Part shown: in pieces, positions 1 to 8,935 of the stretch
Layout: the number at the start of each line of letters is the position of its first letter
Position numbering within the stretch: the first letter of the stretch is position 1
NCBI GenBank assembly: GCA_019240115.1
Contig: JAFAYV010000073.1
Location: 1 to 49,536 of the forward strand
Direction of reading: 5' to 3'
DNA length: 49,536 nt
DNA from: Solirubrobacterales bacterium
GTDB taxonomy: Bacteria > Actinomycetota > Thermoleophilia > Solirubrobacterales > Solirubrobacteraceae
Notes under the pieces: model-generated
Databases searched by the model: none
The model's input: only the letters and a program-made list of their open reading frames with translations
What the model was told of the DNA's origin: nothing
Program-made: the position numbers and the translations under genes

Positions 1-50
1 CACCCCCCGTCGCTGGCGGCCACCCCCCGTCGCTGGCGGCCACCCCCGCC
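1..50. repeat. 20-bp tandem repeat, two full copies plus part of a third
   Basis: The unit CACCCCCCGTCGCTGGCGGC is present at 1-20 and 21-40, and a partial, diverged third copy begins at 41. It lies just beyond the stop codon of the minus-strand gene ending at 89. The window begins inside it, so the array may continue to the left. It is one of nine unrelated tandem duplications at gene boundaries in the non-island part of this window. Confidence 0.85.
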
Positions 51-88
51 GCGCGGAGACCGCCTCGGACGCGCAGCGGACCGCCTCC

Positions 89-1381
89 TTACGGCCGAGC
101 CACCGCCACCACGCTCGGGTTCAGCGTGCCCTGGGTCCACGCCGCGAGCGCCTGGCCGCGCCGGCCGAAGGCGACCGTCGGCTCGGCGGCGTAGATCGTC
201 GCCGACAGCTGCGCCGCGCCGCTCGGACGGGAGCCGGCGCCGCCGAGCACGGCCACCGGATGGCCCCCGCGCACCCACACGACGGCCAGCTGGCCGCGGC
301 CGCCCATCGCGAGCGTCGGCGCCTGCGCGGCGTCGGCGGGGCCAAGCGTGGCGGCCCCGCCGAAGACCCCGTGGGCGGTCCGGCTCGCCAGCTGCGCGGT
401 GCAGGCACCGTCCGCGGTGCACGACTGCCAGGCGATCCCCTGGTCGCCGGGGGGGTCGGAGGCGACCGAGAGGTCCGAGGCGAGCGCGTTGGCGGGCGAC
501 ACGGTGCGAACGGCGGGGTGCGTGGCGACGTCGGCCGCCCGCACCTGCGAGTGGTAGGCGCCCGTGCGGTCGTACCAGCTCTCGACCCAGACGAGCGTCG
601 AGCCGGTCCCGCGCCGCATGACCGCGAGCTCGTCGATCCGGTGCCCGTTCGCGACGGTCAGCGCCACCCGGGCGCCGTGCGGCGGCAGCTTGCCCGCGCC
701 GGTCGCGTAGTCGATGCTCCGCTGCGACAGCGTGCCGATGACCCCGGTCCCGGCCGTCCAGGCGACGATCGTGCTGCGCCCGCCGAGCCAGGCGGCCGAC
801 ATCGCCACGGGCTCCTGATCGCGATCGGAGATCAGGCGCGCGGGACCGAAGCCTCCCGAGCCCTGCGAGACCAGGACGCCGCGCTCGGTGGCCACCGCGG
901 CGAGCATCTGGCCGCCGCTCAGCGCGAGCAGCTGCCCCTGGGTGGCGCCGGTCAGGCCGCCGAACACCGGACGACCCGTGCCTAGCGACCCCGAGGCGCC
1001 GACGGTGATCGCCTGCGCGCCGCTGCAGCAGTCCACCCCGGCCGGGCTCATGCCCGCCAGCAGCACCGCGGAGCGCCCCGGGTAGGCGAGCGCGAGGACC
1101 CGTTGGACGCCGGGGACGGCGACCGGCCCGCTGAGCCCGCCGCCCGCGGCGCGCCGGACGAGGTAGGCCTGTGCGCTGCCGGGCTGGTCGACGTTCTCGA
1201 TCCCGAAGGTGGCCACTGACGCGCCGGTCGGCGAGAAGGCGAGCCGGGGCGAGACGTAGTCGAGGTATCCGGGCTTGGCGAGCTCGAACGGCGCGCTCCA
1301 GCCGCCACGCGCCGCGGCGGGGGCGGCGAGGGCGAGCAGGACCAGGCAGGCGCCCGCGAACGCGAGAGCGCGGCGGGTCAA
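89..1381 (-). CDS. secreted protein of unknown function, possibly a beta-propeller
   Basis: A 430-residue protein with a clear export signal: TRR, a hydrophobic stretch of about 20 residues (ALAFAGACLVLLALAAPAAA), then the mature chain. The body has recurring segments built around V-x-W or A-W (STIVAWT, STLVWVES, LAVVWVRG, ALAAWTQG), as in exported beta-propeller-like proteins; that fold is inferred. I recognise no catalytic motif. The start used is TTG at 1381, which overlaps the stop of the upstream lipoprotein gene (TTGA), so the two are probably translated together. A longer reading upstream is possible but gives an arginine-rich, non-protein-like N-terminus and would delete the signal peptide logic. 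Confidence 0.7.
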   Translation of the reverse strand: MTRRALAFAGACLVLLALAAPAAARGGWSAPFELAKPGYLDYVSPRLAFSPTGASVATFGIENVDQPGSAQAYLVRRAAGGGLSGPVAVPGVQRVLALAYPGRSAVLLAGMSPAGVDCCSGAQAITVGASGSLGTGRPVFGGLTGATQGQLLALSGGQMLAAVATERGVLVSQGSGGFGPARLISDRDQEPVAMSAAWLGGRSTIVAWTAGTGVIGTLSQRSIDYATGAGKLPPHGARVALTVANGHRIDELAVMRRGTGSTLVWVESWYDRTGAYHSQVRAADVATHPAVRTVSPANALASDLSVASDPPGDQGIAWQSCTADGACTAQLASRTAHGVFGGAATLGPADAAQAPTLAMGGRGQLAVVWVRGGHPVAVLGGAGSRPSGAAQLSATIYAAEPTVAFGRRGQALAAWTQGTLNPSVVAVARP

Positions 1382-1959
1382 AGGTTGAGCGAGATCGAGC
1401 CCAGCCGCTGGTTGTCGGCGCCGAGGAGGTACAGCGTCAGCGGACGGTTGGAGAAGGCGTCGTTGTTCAGCTTGAACAACAGCAGGCCGCCCTGGGTCGG
1501 GCCGTCGGAGGCGACGGTGCTCGGCCCCGGCTGGATCTGGTTGGGCGCGATGGTCTGCGAGGTCCAGGCGAACGCGTTGACGTTGGGGTCCACCTTGATC
1601 GGGTAGTAGGCGAAGCCCTGGGTGTCGACGATCTCGAAGTTGTCGATCGTCGTCTGGTCGTGGTGGGTCTGGTTCTTCGCCCACAGGAACACCCCGTACC
1701 AGAACTCGTCGGCGCTTGGCGCCGTCGTCCCGGAGGGCAGCCCCTTGACGTACTGGGAGTCCTCGGCGCTGTACGGGTTGAGCGGGCGCGAGATCTCGAG
1801 CTGGTAGGTCACGGGCCCGGCGTCGATGTAGCCGCCGTTGTTGTTGGCGTCAGCTAGCGTCGGGTGGGCCTCCTTGTGGCCGCACGCGGTCAGCCCGACG
1901 GCCAGCACGGCGGCGCAGGCGATGATCCACAGGCGACGGGCTCTCATGCGCCGCGACAT
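1378..1959 (-). CDS. putative lipoprotein of unknown function
   Basis: 193 residues. The N-terminus has positive charges (MSRRMRARR), a hydrophobic core and a lipobox LTAC, so Cys26 should be the lipidated residue anchoring the protein to the outer face of the membrane. The rest is a soluble domain without a motif I can name; its hydrophobic and aromatic pattern (YQLEISRPLN, FWYGVFLWA, FAWTSQTIAP) suggests a beta-sandwich like those of DUF4352-type exported proteins. An internal ATG at 1947 is an equally good start. It overlaps the next gene by four bases, which suggests a two-gene operon of exported proteins. Confidence 0.75.
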   Translation of the reverse strand: MSRRMRARRLWIIACAAVLAVGLTACGHKEAHPTLADANNNGGYIDAGPVTYQLEISRPLNPYSAEDSQYVKGLPSGTTAPSADEFWYGVFLWAKNQTHHDQTTIDNFEIVDTQGFAYYPIKVDPNVNAFAWTSQTIAPNQIQPGPSTVASDGPTQGGLLLFKLNNDAFSNRPLTLYLLGADNQRLGSISLNL

Positions 1960-1964
1960 GTTAA

Positions 1965-2008
1965 CGGTGGCTCATCCAGCCTCGATCGGTGGCTCATTCA
2001 GCCTCGAT
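1965..2008. repeat. 22-bp tandem duplication carrying a gene's stop codon
   Basis: Two 22-bp copies (1965-1986 and 1987-2008) differ at one base. The right copy contains the last codons and the TGA (1994-1996) of the SRPBCC gene. The left copy repeats that block, including the TGA, beyond the gene. Confidence 0.85.
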
Positions 2009-2488
2009 CGAGGCCCGTTCGCCGCGCTCGCGCCCGTCCTCGAGGATCGAGCGCAGCCGCCGCATCGCCTTGGCCGCCTTGCGCTTGGTCCAGGAGCGCC
2101 CGCCGAGGGTCTCGAGCAGCCTGTCCGAGAGCTGCGAGGGCTCGGTCTCGAAGGTGTACTGGACGCGCGTGCTCCCCGACGGACCGGGATCGAGCGTGTA
2201 GATGCCGATCATCCGGATGCGGTTGTACTTGCCGCCGCGACCCCGCTCCATGATCCGATGAGGCGGCTGCATGTCGTGCAGGGTCATGTCGGCCCACGAG
2301 AAGCGCTGCATCGGCGCGTCGATCCGGAAGCGCGCGCCGGCGCCCGCTCCGTAGGAGTCCACGCGCGTCAGATGCCAGTCGACCAGGTAGTGGTCGCAGA
2401 ACTCGGCGTGGTTGGCGATGTCGGCGAGGTACTCGTAGACCTGCTCGCGGGGCTGGGCGATGGTGGTGCTGACGGTGAACGGCTCCAC
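1994..2488 (-). CDS. SRPBCC (START-like) family protein
   Basis: 164 residues from GTG at 2488. The N-terminus (VEPFTVSTTIAQPREQVYEYLADIANHAEF) is the usual first strand and helix of the polyketide-cyclase/START-like fold. A later segment (GKYNRIRMIGIYTLDP then TRVQYTFETEP) gives the beta strands, and the C-terminal helix is basic. These proteins hold a hydrophobic ligand in a deep cavity; the ligand here cannot be told. The open frame continues upstream for about 60 codons but that part is arginine-rich and overlaps the next gene, so I excluded it. Confidence 0.75.
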   Translation of the reverse strand: MEPFTVSTTIAQPREQVYEYLADIANHAEFCDHYLVDWHLTRVDSYGAGAGARFRIDAPMQRFSWADMTLHDMQPPHRIMERGRGGKYNRIRMIGIYTLDPGPSGSTRVQYTFETEPSQLSDRLLETLGGRSWTKRKAAKAMRRLRSILEDGRERGERASIEAE

Positions 2489-2553
2489 CGGCGGGATCTT
2501 AGGGCGCGACCGTGCGGCGCGGCGGCGCTGGACGCGGCCGCGGCGGACGCCGG

Positions 2554-2832
2554 TCAGGCGGCTGCGCGCTGGTCGATGATGCGCATCGTGTGCCCGAACT
2601 CGGGCCCGTGCACGAGGCGCGTCTGCACCGGCGCGTCCGACTGGGTGCCGCGGCACAGCGCGCACGCCACCGTTCCCGAGGCAAAGACATAGACGCGCTC
2701 GCCGACGAGCGGCGTACGCCGGCAGCAGGTGCAGCGCTCGGACCCCGCGAGGCGCTCGTCGAGCCCGCGCCGCAGCAGGGCGAGCTCGAGCTCGAGCATG
2801 TCGGACGCCTCCATGGGCGTGGGCTTCGTCAC
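2554..2832 (-). CDS. small Cys-rich protein, probable zinc-binding
   Basis: 92 residues. A leading helix (DMLELELALLRRGLDERL) is followed by C-T-C-C and, about 25 residues later, C-A-L-C, a spacing that could hold one zinc ion. It ends in a basic segment. I do not recognise the family. The GTG at 2832 is used; an internal ATG at 2814 (MEASDML) is an alternative. It is divergent from the FHA gene. Confidence 0.6.
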   Translation of the reverse strand: MTKPTPMEASDMLELELALLRRGLDERLAGSERCTCCRRTPLVGERVYVFASGTVACALCRGTQSDAPVQTRLVHGPEFGHTMRIIDQRAAA

Positions 2833-2987
2833 CCCGGAGTCCGTTCCTGCCGACCGTACATTTCCATCGCCTTTACTTCTGGTTAGGGCGATCGTTTAAT
2901 ATCTGCATCGTCTTCCTTGAGCGTGCTGGAAGCGCCCGGATGCCGCCGGCTCCGCTTGCACGCCGAAACCGTTGCAGGAGCGTTGCC
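2833..2987. promoter_or_regulatory. divergent intergenic region with an A/T-rich core
   Basis: Between the Cys-rich gene (minus) and the FHA gene (plus). It holds the most A/T-rich stretch of this part of the window (about 2868-2905, with TTTAATAT at 2894-2901 as a possible -10 element for the plus strand). No firm -35 could be assigned. The FHA gene has a good ribosome site, CAGGAG at 2975-2980. Confidence 0.3.
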
Positions 2988-3563
2988 ATGAAAGCGTGGA
3001 TGTCGGGTAGTGTCGCCGGGACCGGCACCTTTCGCTGCACCGAATGCGATACCTCGCTATCGCTCGATGCCGCGCACGAGCTGCCGGCGTGCCCGAGCTG
3101 CGGCGGGACCGCGTTCGTTCGCGCCTCGCTGTTCACCACCTCCCAGCAGCCGCTCGTCGACCTCGGCCCCGAGGTCGAGGACAGCACGTGGCTCGGCGAG
3201 ACCCGCGCGAGCCTCGACGAGGCCGGTCAGTACGTCGCCTTCCGCTCCAACGACGACGAGCTCGTCGTCTTCCCGCTCGCGCGCGAGTGGACGCGGATCG
3301 GCCGCAGCCTCGCCGCCGACATCCGCTTCGATGACGCGACGGTGTCACGCCGGCACGCGCTCATCGTCCGCCAGCCCGACGGCCTGCGCGTGCTCGACGA
3401 CCGCAGCCTCAACGGCGTGTTCGTCAACGGCGAGCGCGTCGAGTGGAGCACGCTCGCCGACGGCGACGAGGTCGTGATCGGCCGTCACCACCTGCACTTC
3501 ATCGACGTCCCGGTCATCTCCGGTATGCGCCGCGAGGGCTCGCCGCGGCGCGCCTCGGCCTGA
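2988..3563 (+). CDS. zinc-ribbon plus FHA domain protein
   Basis: 191 residues from ATG at 2988, seven bases after CAGGAG. Residues ~13-40 form a zinc ribbon (F-R-C-x-x-C and C-P-S-C-G). Residues ~95-175 form a forkhead-associated domain with the marker residues in order: IGR (threshold Gly/Arg), S-R-R-H, N-G-V-F-V-N-G, and D-G-D-E-V-x-I-G. FHA domains bind phosphothreonine peptides, so this is a probable adaptor in Ser/Thr kinase signalling. It reads in the same direction as the ParA gene 40 bases downstream. Confidence 0.88.
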   Translation: MKAWMSGSVAGTGTFRCTECDTSLSLDAAHELPACPSCGGTAFVRASLFTTSQQPLVDLGPEVEDSTWLGETRASLDEAGQYVAFRSNDDELVVFPLAREWTRIGRSLAADIRFDDATVSRRHALIVRQPDGLRVLDDRSLNGVFVNGERVEWSTLADGDEVVIGRHHLHFIDVPVISGMRREGSPRRASA

Positions 3564-3602
3564 GGCCGACGCCCACCGCGGCTGGCCTATAGTCAGCCGC
3601 GC

Positions 3603-4406
3603 ATGCCGGCCACGATCGCGGTCCTCTCCCAGAAGGGCGGTACGGGCAAGACGACGGCGGTGCGCACGCTGACCGACGTGCTGCGGCGCGTGGGCCTGTC
3701 GGTGCTGGCCGTCGACCTCGACCCCCAGGGCAACCTCTCGGACTACCTCGACGTCGCGCCCGAGGCCTCGCCCACGATCGCCGACGTGCTCTCGGGCCGC
3801 GCGAGCGCCGCCGAGGCGATCCACGACGGGATCATCCCCGCCAACCTCGGGCTCGCCGAGACCGAGCTGGCGCTGGGGGGCAAGATGGGCCGCGAGCTGA
3901 CCCTGCGCAAGGCGCTGCGGCGCGTCGGCGGCGACTACGACCTCATCCTCATCGACTGCCCGCCGGCGCTGGGCCTGCTGACCGTCAACGCGCTCGTCGC
4001 CGCCGACCACGCGCTGCTCTCCGCCGAGGCCCAGTACTTCGCGATGCAGGGCGTCGAGCAGGCGCTCGAGGTCATCGAGCTGGCCCGCGACAGCCTCAAC
4101 CCCGATCTCGAGTGGCTCGGCGTCGTGCTGAACATCGTCGACATGCGCACCCGCCACTCTCGGGAGGCCTACGACTCGCTGCGCCGGCACTTCGGCGACA
4201 AGCTGATCCCCACCGTCATCCGCTCCTCGATCGCCTACGCCGAGTCGGCCGAGCGCGCGCAGTCGATCCTCGACTATCGCCCCGACCTCGCGGCCGATTA
4301 CCTCCAGGTCGCCGACGAGCTGCTCCGGCGCCTCGAGATGGACAAGCCACGGCGCGGGGTGAAAAAGCTCCTGCGCGACGTCCAGCCGGCTCAGGCGAGC
4401 GCCTGA
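3603..4406 (+). CDS. ParA/Soj-family partition ATPase
   Basis: 267 residues. The deviant Walker A KGGTGKTT is at residues ~11-18, switch I is near D-L-D-P-Q-G-N, and Walker B is L-I-L-I-D-C-P-P. Length and motifs fit chromosomal or orphan ParA ATPases that dimerise on DNA and move cargo such as origins, plasmids or protein clusters. There is no ParB next to it; the only neighbour in the same direction is the FHA protein. It may therefore position something other than the origin. Its end overlaps the convergent thrB gene by 16 bases. Confidence 0.9.
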   Translation: MPATIAVLSQKGGTGKTTAVRTLTDVLRRVGLSVLAVDLDPQGNLSDYLDVAPEASPTIADVLSGRASAAEAIHDGIIPANLGLAETELALGGKMGRELTLRKALRRVGGDYDLILIDCPPALGLLTVNALVAADHALLSAEAQYFAMQGVEQALEVIELARDSLNPDLEWLGVVLNIVDMRTRHSREAYDSLRRHFGDKLIPTVIRSSIAYAESAERAQSILDYRPDLAADYLQVADELLRRLEMDKPRRGVKKLLRDVQPAQASA

Positions 4407-5260
4407 TCCTCGACGACCGCGCCGGCGGAGGCGAACGCCGCCTCCACCACGATCGCCCACCCCTCGACCTCGGCGACGAGGCGCTCGCGGACTGCACCCA
4501 CGCTCTCGCCCCGGCACCAGACGAGCACCGTCGGCCCGGCGCCCGAGATCGTCGCGCCGAGCGCGCCGAGCTCGCCCGCGCGCGCCAGCAGCGCCGCGGA
4601 GCGGGGGTAGAGCCGTGCGCGCGGCGGTTGGTGGAGCCGATCGCGCAGGCCGGCGGCGACCAGCGACCAGTCGCCGCGAGCCAGCCCGAGGGTCAGCGTC
4701 GCCGCCGAGGCGACGTTGAACACCGCGTCGGCGAGCGGCACGGCAACCGGCAGCGCGGCACGGGCGTCGGCCGTCAGCACCGCGTCGCCGGGGACGACGA
4801 GCAGCGCCGACAGCCACGCGGGGGGTTCGAGGCGGTGCACTCGCGGCCCCTCGCAGATGACGATGCCGCCGCGCAGCGAGGCGGCGATGTTGTCGGGGTG
4901 GCCCTCGAGCTCGGTGGCGAGCGCCTGGATGTCGGCGCCGGTCCCGCTGAGGTGGTCCGCGGCCAGCAGCCCGGCGACGATCGCCGTCGCGCTCGAGCCC
5001 AGGCCGCCGCTCATCGGGATCTGCGAGACGATCCGGAATCGGTGGCCATCGGCGGGCGCGAGGCGTTCGAAGGCGCGCACGACGAGGTTGTCGCGATCGT
5101 GCGGCACGTCGAGCTCGGTGTCGACCGCGAACGCCTCCCCGGCCGTCACCTCGAGCTCGAGCCACAGCGACAGCGCGGCGGCCATGACGTCCAAGCCCGG
5201 GCCGAGGTTGGCGGTCGAGCCTGGGACCCGGACCCGGCAGCCGCCCGCGCCCGCCGTCAT
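4391..5260 (-). CDS. thrB: homoserine kinase
   Basis: 289 residues, GHMP kinase family; makes O-phosphohomoserine from homoserine and ATP, the step before threonine synthase. Visible motifs are [12 protein letters not shown] near the N-terminus, the phosphate loop [10 protein letters not shown] at ~95-104, and [11 protein letters not shown] near the C-terminus. The ATG at 5260 overlaps the thrC stop (ATGA), so it is translationally coupled as the last gene of the lysA-hom-thrC-thrB operon. It ends inside the convergent parA stop region. Confidence 0.95.
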   Translation of the reverse strand: MTAGAGGCRVRVPGSTANLGPGLDVMAAALSLWLELEVTAGEAFAVDTELDVPHDRDNLVVRAFERLAPADGHRFRIVSQIPMSGGLGSSATAIVAGLLAADHLSGTGADIQALATELEGHPDNIAASLRGGIVICEGPRVHRLEPPAWLSALLVVPGDAVLTADARAALPVAVPLADAVFNVASAATLTLGLARGDWSLVAAGLRDRLHQPPRARLYPRSAALLARAGELGALGATISGAGPTVLVWCRGESVGAVRERLVAEVEGWAIVVEAAFASAGAVVEDQALA

Positions 5261-6270
5261 CCGAGCACGGCGCGCTCGACCGCGGCCCGGTCGGGCTCGC
5301 AGGAAACGACCGCTCCGGCCTCGCCGAGCGCGGTCTGGGGATCCTTGAGCCCGTGGCCGGTCAGCACGCACGCAACCCGCTGGGCGTCGCCGGCGCCGTG
5401 TACGAGCAGCCCGGCCACGCTCGCCGCCGAGGCGGGCTCGCAGAAGATGCCCTCGGTGCTCGCCAGGAGGCGATAGGCGGCGAGGATCTGCTCGTCGGTG
5501 ACCGCCCGAATCTCCCCGCCGGAGGCGGTCATCGCGTTCATCGCGTCCTCCCAGCGAGCCGGATTGCCGATCCGGATCGCCGAGGCGACGGTCTCGGGGG
5601 CCTGCACCGGCGCGCCGAGTACGAGCGGCGCGGCGCCCGCCGCCTGGAAGCCGAGCATGCGCGGACGCTGGCCGAGCTCGTCAAAGCCACGCCAGTAGGC
5701 CGTGATGTTGCCGGCGTTGCCGACCGGGATGCAGAGCGCGTCGAGCTCTGCGTCGAGCGCCTCGGCGATCTCGAACGACGACGTCTTCTGGCCCTCGATG
5801 CGGAACTCGTTGACCGAGTTGACGAGCGCGATCGGATGGCTGGCGGCGAGCTCGCGCACGAGCGCCAACGCGAGATCGAAATTGCCCCGCAGCGCGATGA
5901 CCCGGGCGCCGTGCATGAGCGCCTGAGCGAGCTTGCCGGTGGCGATCTTGCCGTCGGGGACGATCACCGCGCAGCGGATGCCCGCCCGTGCGGCGTAGGC
6001 GGCCGCCGAGGCGGCGGTGTTGCCCGTCGAGGCGCAGACGATCGCCCGCGCGCCCTCGCGCACTGCCGCCGAGACCGCGCAGGTCATTCCGCGATCCTTG
6101 AACGACCCCGTCGGGTTCAGGCCCTCGAGCTTGCACCACACCTCGGCGCCGGCGCGCTGCGACAGCGCGGGCGCGTGGACGAGCGGCGTCGAGCCCTCCC
6201 CCAGCGTCACGACCGGGTCCTCGGCGGCGAACGGAAGGCGGTCGCGATAGCGCTCGATCAGACCGGTCAT
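5257..6270 (-). CDS. thrC: threonine synthase
   Basis: 337 residues, PLP fold type II. The PLP lysine lies in [11 protein letters not shown] (about residue 59), the phosphate-binding loop is STGNTAAS, and a Gly/Asn segment is [10 protein letters not shown]. Length matches the short class of threonine synthases of actinobacteria. It converts O-phosphohomoserine to threonine. It follows hom by 19 bases and overlaps thrB by four. Confidence 0.95.
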   Translation of the reverse strand: MTGLIERYRDRLPFAAEDPVVTLGEGSTPLVHAPALSQRAGAEVWCKLEGLNPTGSFKDRGMTCAVSAAVREGARAIVCASTGNTAASAAAYAARAGIRCAVIVPDGKIATGKLAQALMHGARVIALRGNFDLALALVRELAASHPIALVNSVNEFRIEGQKTSSFEIAEALDAELDALCIPVGNAGNITAYWRGFDELGQRPRMLGFQAAGAAPLVLGAPVQAPETVASAIRIGNPARWEDAMNAMTASGGEIRAVTDEQILAAYRLLASTEGIFCEPASAASVAGLLVHGAGDAQRVACVLTGHGLKDPQTALGEAGAVVSCEPDRAAVERAVLG

Positions 6271-6289
6271 ATCGACCCCGGGCTCATCG

Positions 6290-7516
6290 CTACCCGAACT
6301 GCTCCTCGATCACGCGGATCGCCCGCGGGGGGGCGCGCATGATCGGCAACCCGGCGATCATGTCCATCGCGGCGGCGAAGCGCGACTCGAGCACCGGGTG
6401 CACGACCATGACCAGCCGCGCCTGGTCGCGCATCCCCTTCTGCACCACCGACTTGACCGACACGTCCTGGAGCGCGAGGACCTGCGAGACCTGCGCGAGC
6501 ACGCCGGGCTCGTCGGCGACCTCGAGGTGCAGGTAGAACGAGGATCGCACGTCGGAGACGATCCGCAGCCGCTCAAGCGCCGGCGGGGTCGAGGCGGGCG
6601 GGATCATCGCCGAGATGACGTCGCCGAGCACCGCCGACGCGGTCTGCGGACCGCCCGCCCCCGGCCCCGACATCGTGACCTCGGTGATCGCCTCGGACTC
6701 GATCGTCACCGCGTTGAAGGGGCCGTTGACCGACGCGAGGGGATGGCCGGGATACAGGAAGGCGGGATAGACGCCGACCGCCAGGCCATCGCCGTCGATC
6801 CGTTCCGCGGTGCCGATCAGCTTGAGCCCGAGCTCGAGCTCGCGCGCGTACTCGAGGTCGTCGGGCTGGATGCGCTCGATCCCCTCGTAGCGGACCTGAT
6901 CGAGGTGGACGGGGGTCTCGAAGGCGAGCCGGGCGAGGATCGCCATCTTGGCAGCGGCGTCGCGGCCGGTGACGTCGTCGGTGGGGTCGGCCTCGGCGTA
7001 GCCGAGTCGCTGAGCCTCGGCGAGCGCGTCGGCGAACGCGCATCCGGTGCGCCCCATCTCGGTGAGGATGAAGTTCGTCGTCCCGTTGACGATCCCATGG
7101 ACGCGATCGATGACCGCCCCGGCGAGCGACTCCTGCAGCACGCGGATGACCGGCACCACTCCGGCGACCGCCCCTTCGAAGCGCAGCTGGACGTCATGCT
7201 CGCGGGCCGCTTCCCACAGCTCCTCGCCGTGCTGGGAGAGCAGCTGCTTGTTCGCCGTCACGACGTGGCGACCGGTCCGGAGCGCCTGCAGCACGTACTC
7301 GCGCGCGGGATCGAGGCCCCCGATGAGCTCGACGATGAGGTCCGAGCGCTCGAGCAGCTCGGGGAAGCTGTCGCCGCGCGAGCGCGTGAGCACGCCGCTG
7401 AGCTCGGGCCGCAGGCCCGTCGTGCGCTCGATCCGCCCGGCGTGCTCCTCGAGCAGCCGCGCGAACGCCGAGCCGACCGTGCCGTGCCCGAGCAGCCCGA
7501 CCCGGAAGACGCTCAC
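6290..7516 (-). CDS. hom: homoserine dehydrogenase with C-terminal ACT domain
   Basis: 408 residues. The N-terminal Rossmann motif is [12 protein letters not shown], the catalytic domain includes [11 protein letters not shown] and the Y[17 protein letters not shown] signature. The last ~80 residues ([20 protein letters not shown]) are an ACT domain, normally the threonine feedback site. It reduces aspartate semialdehyde to homoserine. The GTG start overlaps the lysA stop (GTGA). Confidence 0.95.
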   Translation of the reverse strand: MSVFRVGLLGHGTVGSAFARLLEEHAGRIERTTGLRPELSGVLTRSRGDSFPELLERSDLIVELIGGLDPAREYVLQALRTGRHVVTANKQLLSQHGEELWEAAREHDVQLRFEGAVAGVVPVIRVLQESLAGAVIDRVHGIVNGTTNFILTEMGRTGCAFADALAEAQRLGYAEADPTDDVTGRDAAAKMAILARLAFETPVHLDQVRYEGIERIQPDDLEYARELELGLKLIGTAERIDGDGLAVGVYPAFLYPGHPLASVNGPFNAVTIESEAITEVTMSGPGAGGPQTASAVLGDVISAMIPPASTPPALERLRIVSDVRSSFYLHLEVADEPGVLAQVSQVLALQDVSVKSVVQKGMRDQARLVMVVHPVLESRFAAAMDMIAGLPIMRAPPRAIRVIEEQFG

Positions 7517-8787
7517 GGCACGTCCCGGCTCATGAGGTCAGCGTAGGTCTCGCGGCGGACCACGAGCGCAGCCCGCCCCTCGCGCGCGAACACGACCGGC
7601 GGTCGGGGCACGCCGTTGTAGTTGTTGGCCATCGCGTAGCCGTAGGCGCCGGTCGCGGGCGTGGCGACGACGTCGCCGACCACGGGGTCGGCGAGACGCG
7701 CGCCGCGGACGATCACGTCGCCGGACTCGCAGTGCTTGCCGGTCAGATGACACGCCGTGTCGGGCTCGGCCGCCGCGCGATCGGCGACGATCGCCTCGTA
7801 GCGGGCGCCGTACATCATCGGACGCAGGTTGTCCGACATGCCGCCGTCGACCGCCACCCAGCGCGACACGTTGTCCTTGACCGTCTGCACGGTGTACAGG
7901 GTGACGGTCGAGTTGGCCACGAGCGCCCGTCCCGGCTCGAGCAGCAGCCGTCGGTCGGGACCGAGCTGTGCGTGCAGCGCCTCGACGATGGTCGCCACGT
8001 AGCGGTCGATCGCGGGCGGGCGATCGTCGGCGAGATAGGCCGCGGCGAGCCCGCCGCCGAGGTTGTAGACGGGAAAGTCGCCGAGCCGGGCGACCGCGGC
8101 CACCGCGTCGGCGAACGACGCCAGATCGTAGAGCTGGGAGCCGATGTGAGCGTGCAGCCCGACCAGGCGCAGCGACGCCACGTCGCCCAGGCGCGCGATC
8201 GCCTCGCGCGCGGCGTCGATGGAGAACCCGAACTTCGAGTCGGCCTGCCCGGTGGAGATCGCCGCGTGGGTGGCACCGGCGACGCCGGGGGTGATGCGGA
8301 TGAGCACGTCCTGGCGACGATCGAGCTCGGCGGCGATCGAGGCGACCCGTTCCAGGTCGTGCCAGGAGTCGAGCACGACGTGTCCGACGCCGATCTGGAG
8401 CGCCTCGCGCAGCTCGGTCGTGGACTTGGCGTTGCCGTGCAGGTGGATGCGCGCGGGATCGATGCCCGCGGCGCGGGCGAGGGCGAGCTCGCCGCCGGAG
8501 GCGACATCAGCGGCCAGTCCCTCCTGCGCCAGGGCGCGGAGGACGGCGGTGCAGGGGAACGCCTTGGAGGCGAACAGGACGTCGAAGTCGCGGTGGCGCC
8601 GGGCCACGGCCTCGACGAACGTCCGCGCGCGCTCGCGCAGGTCGTCCTCGACGACGACGTAGACCGGGGTGCCGAACTCGCGTGCGAGCGCCACCGCGTC
8701 GCAGCCGCCGAGCTCGAGCCGACCGCGCTCGTTGATCCGGGTCCCCCGCGGATAGACGTGCGAGGCCGCCAGAGCGATGGCCGTCAC
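7513..8787 (-). CDS. lysA: diaminopimelate decarboxylase
   Basis: 424 residues from GTG at 8787; the open frame extends to 8862, but that extension is not typical of the family and overlaps the tandem repeat. It is a fold-type III PLP enzyme: the PLP lysine is in FASKAFPC, the glycine loop is YNLGGGLAAAY, and C-E-S-G-D and the G-A-Y-G-Y-A-M-x-x-N-Y-N segment form the active site across the dimer. It makes lysine from meso-diaminopimelate. It is the first gene of the four-gene amino-acid operon, so control probably sits in the 150 bases shared with divergent htpX. Confidence 0.95.
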   Translation of the reverse strand: MTAIALAASHVYPRGTRINERGRLELGGCDAVALAREFGTPVYVVVEDDLRERARTFVEAVARRHRDFDVLFASKAFPCTAVLRALAQEGLAADVASGGELALARAAGIDPARIHLHGNAKSTTELREALQIGVGHVVLDSWHDLERVASIAAELDRRQDVLIRITPGVAGATHAAISTGQADSKFGFSIDAAREAIARLGDVASLRLVGLHAHIGSQLYDLASFADAVAAVARLGDFPVYNLGGGLAAAYLADDRPPAIDRYVATIVEALHAQLGPDRRLLLEPGRALVANSTVTLYTVQTVKDNVSRWVAVDGGMSDNLRPMMYGARYEAIVADRAAAEPDTACHLTGKHCESGDVIVRGARLADPVVGDVVATPATGAYGYAMANNYNGVPRPPVVFAREGRAALVVRRETYADLMSRDVP

Positions 8788-8850
8788 GGCGCGCGAGCGG
8801 GCGTCGGGGAGCGCACGGCGCACACGATATGGATTCCCGGGCGCGGCATG

Positions 8851-8898
8851 CCCGCGACTCATGGGCTGCCTTCACCCGCGACTCATGGGCTGCCTTCA
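8851..8898. repeat. 24-bp perfect tandem duplication between lysA and htpX
   Basis: Two identical 24-bp copies (8851-8874 and 8875-8898), beginning CCCGCGACTCATGGGC. On the minus strand each copy contains an ATG (8862 and 8886), so the duplication changes the apparent 5' end of lysA. It sits in the only intergenic space serving both divergent genes and may affect both promoters. Confidence 0.9.
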
Positions 8899-8935
8899 CC
8901 CGCGGCTAAGCCGCGCCTGCCAAGATTCGCGCATC

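Noticed and set aside
3345-5165. 606-residue minus-strand open frame
   Set aside because: It runs antisense to the FHA and ParA genes and out of frame with thrB; its composition (Arg/Ala/Gly/Asp strings) is a high-GC shadow with no domain.
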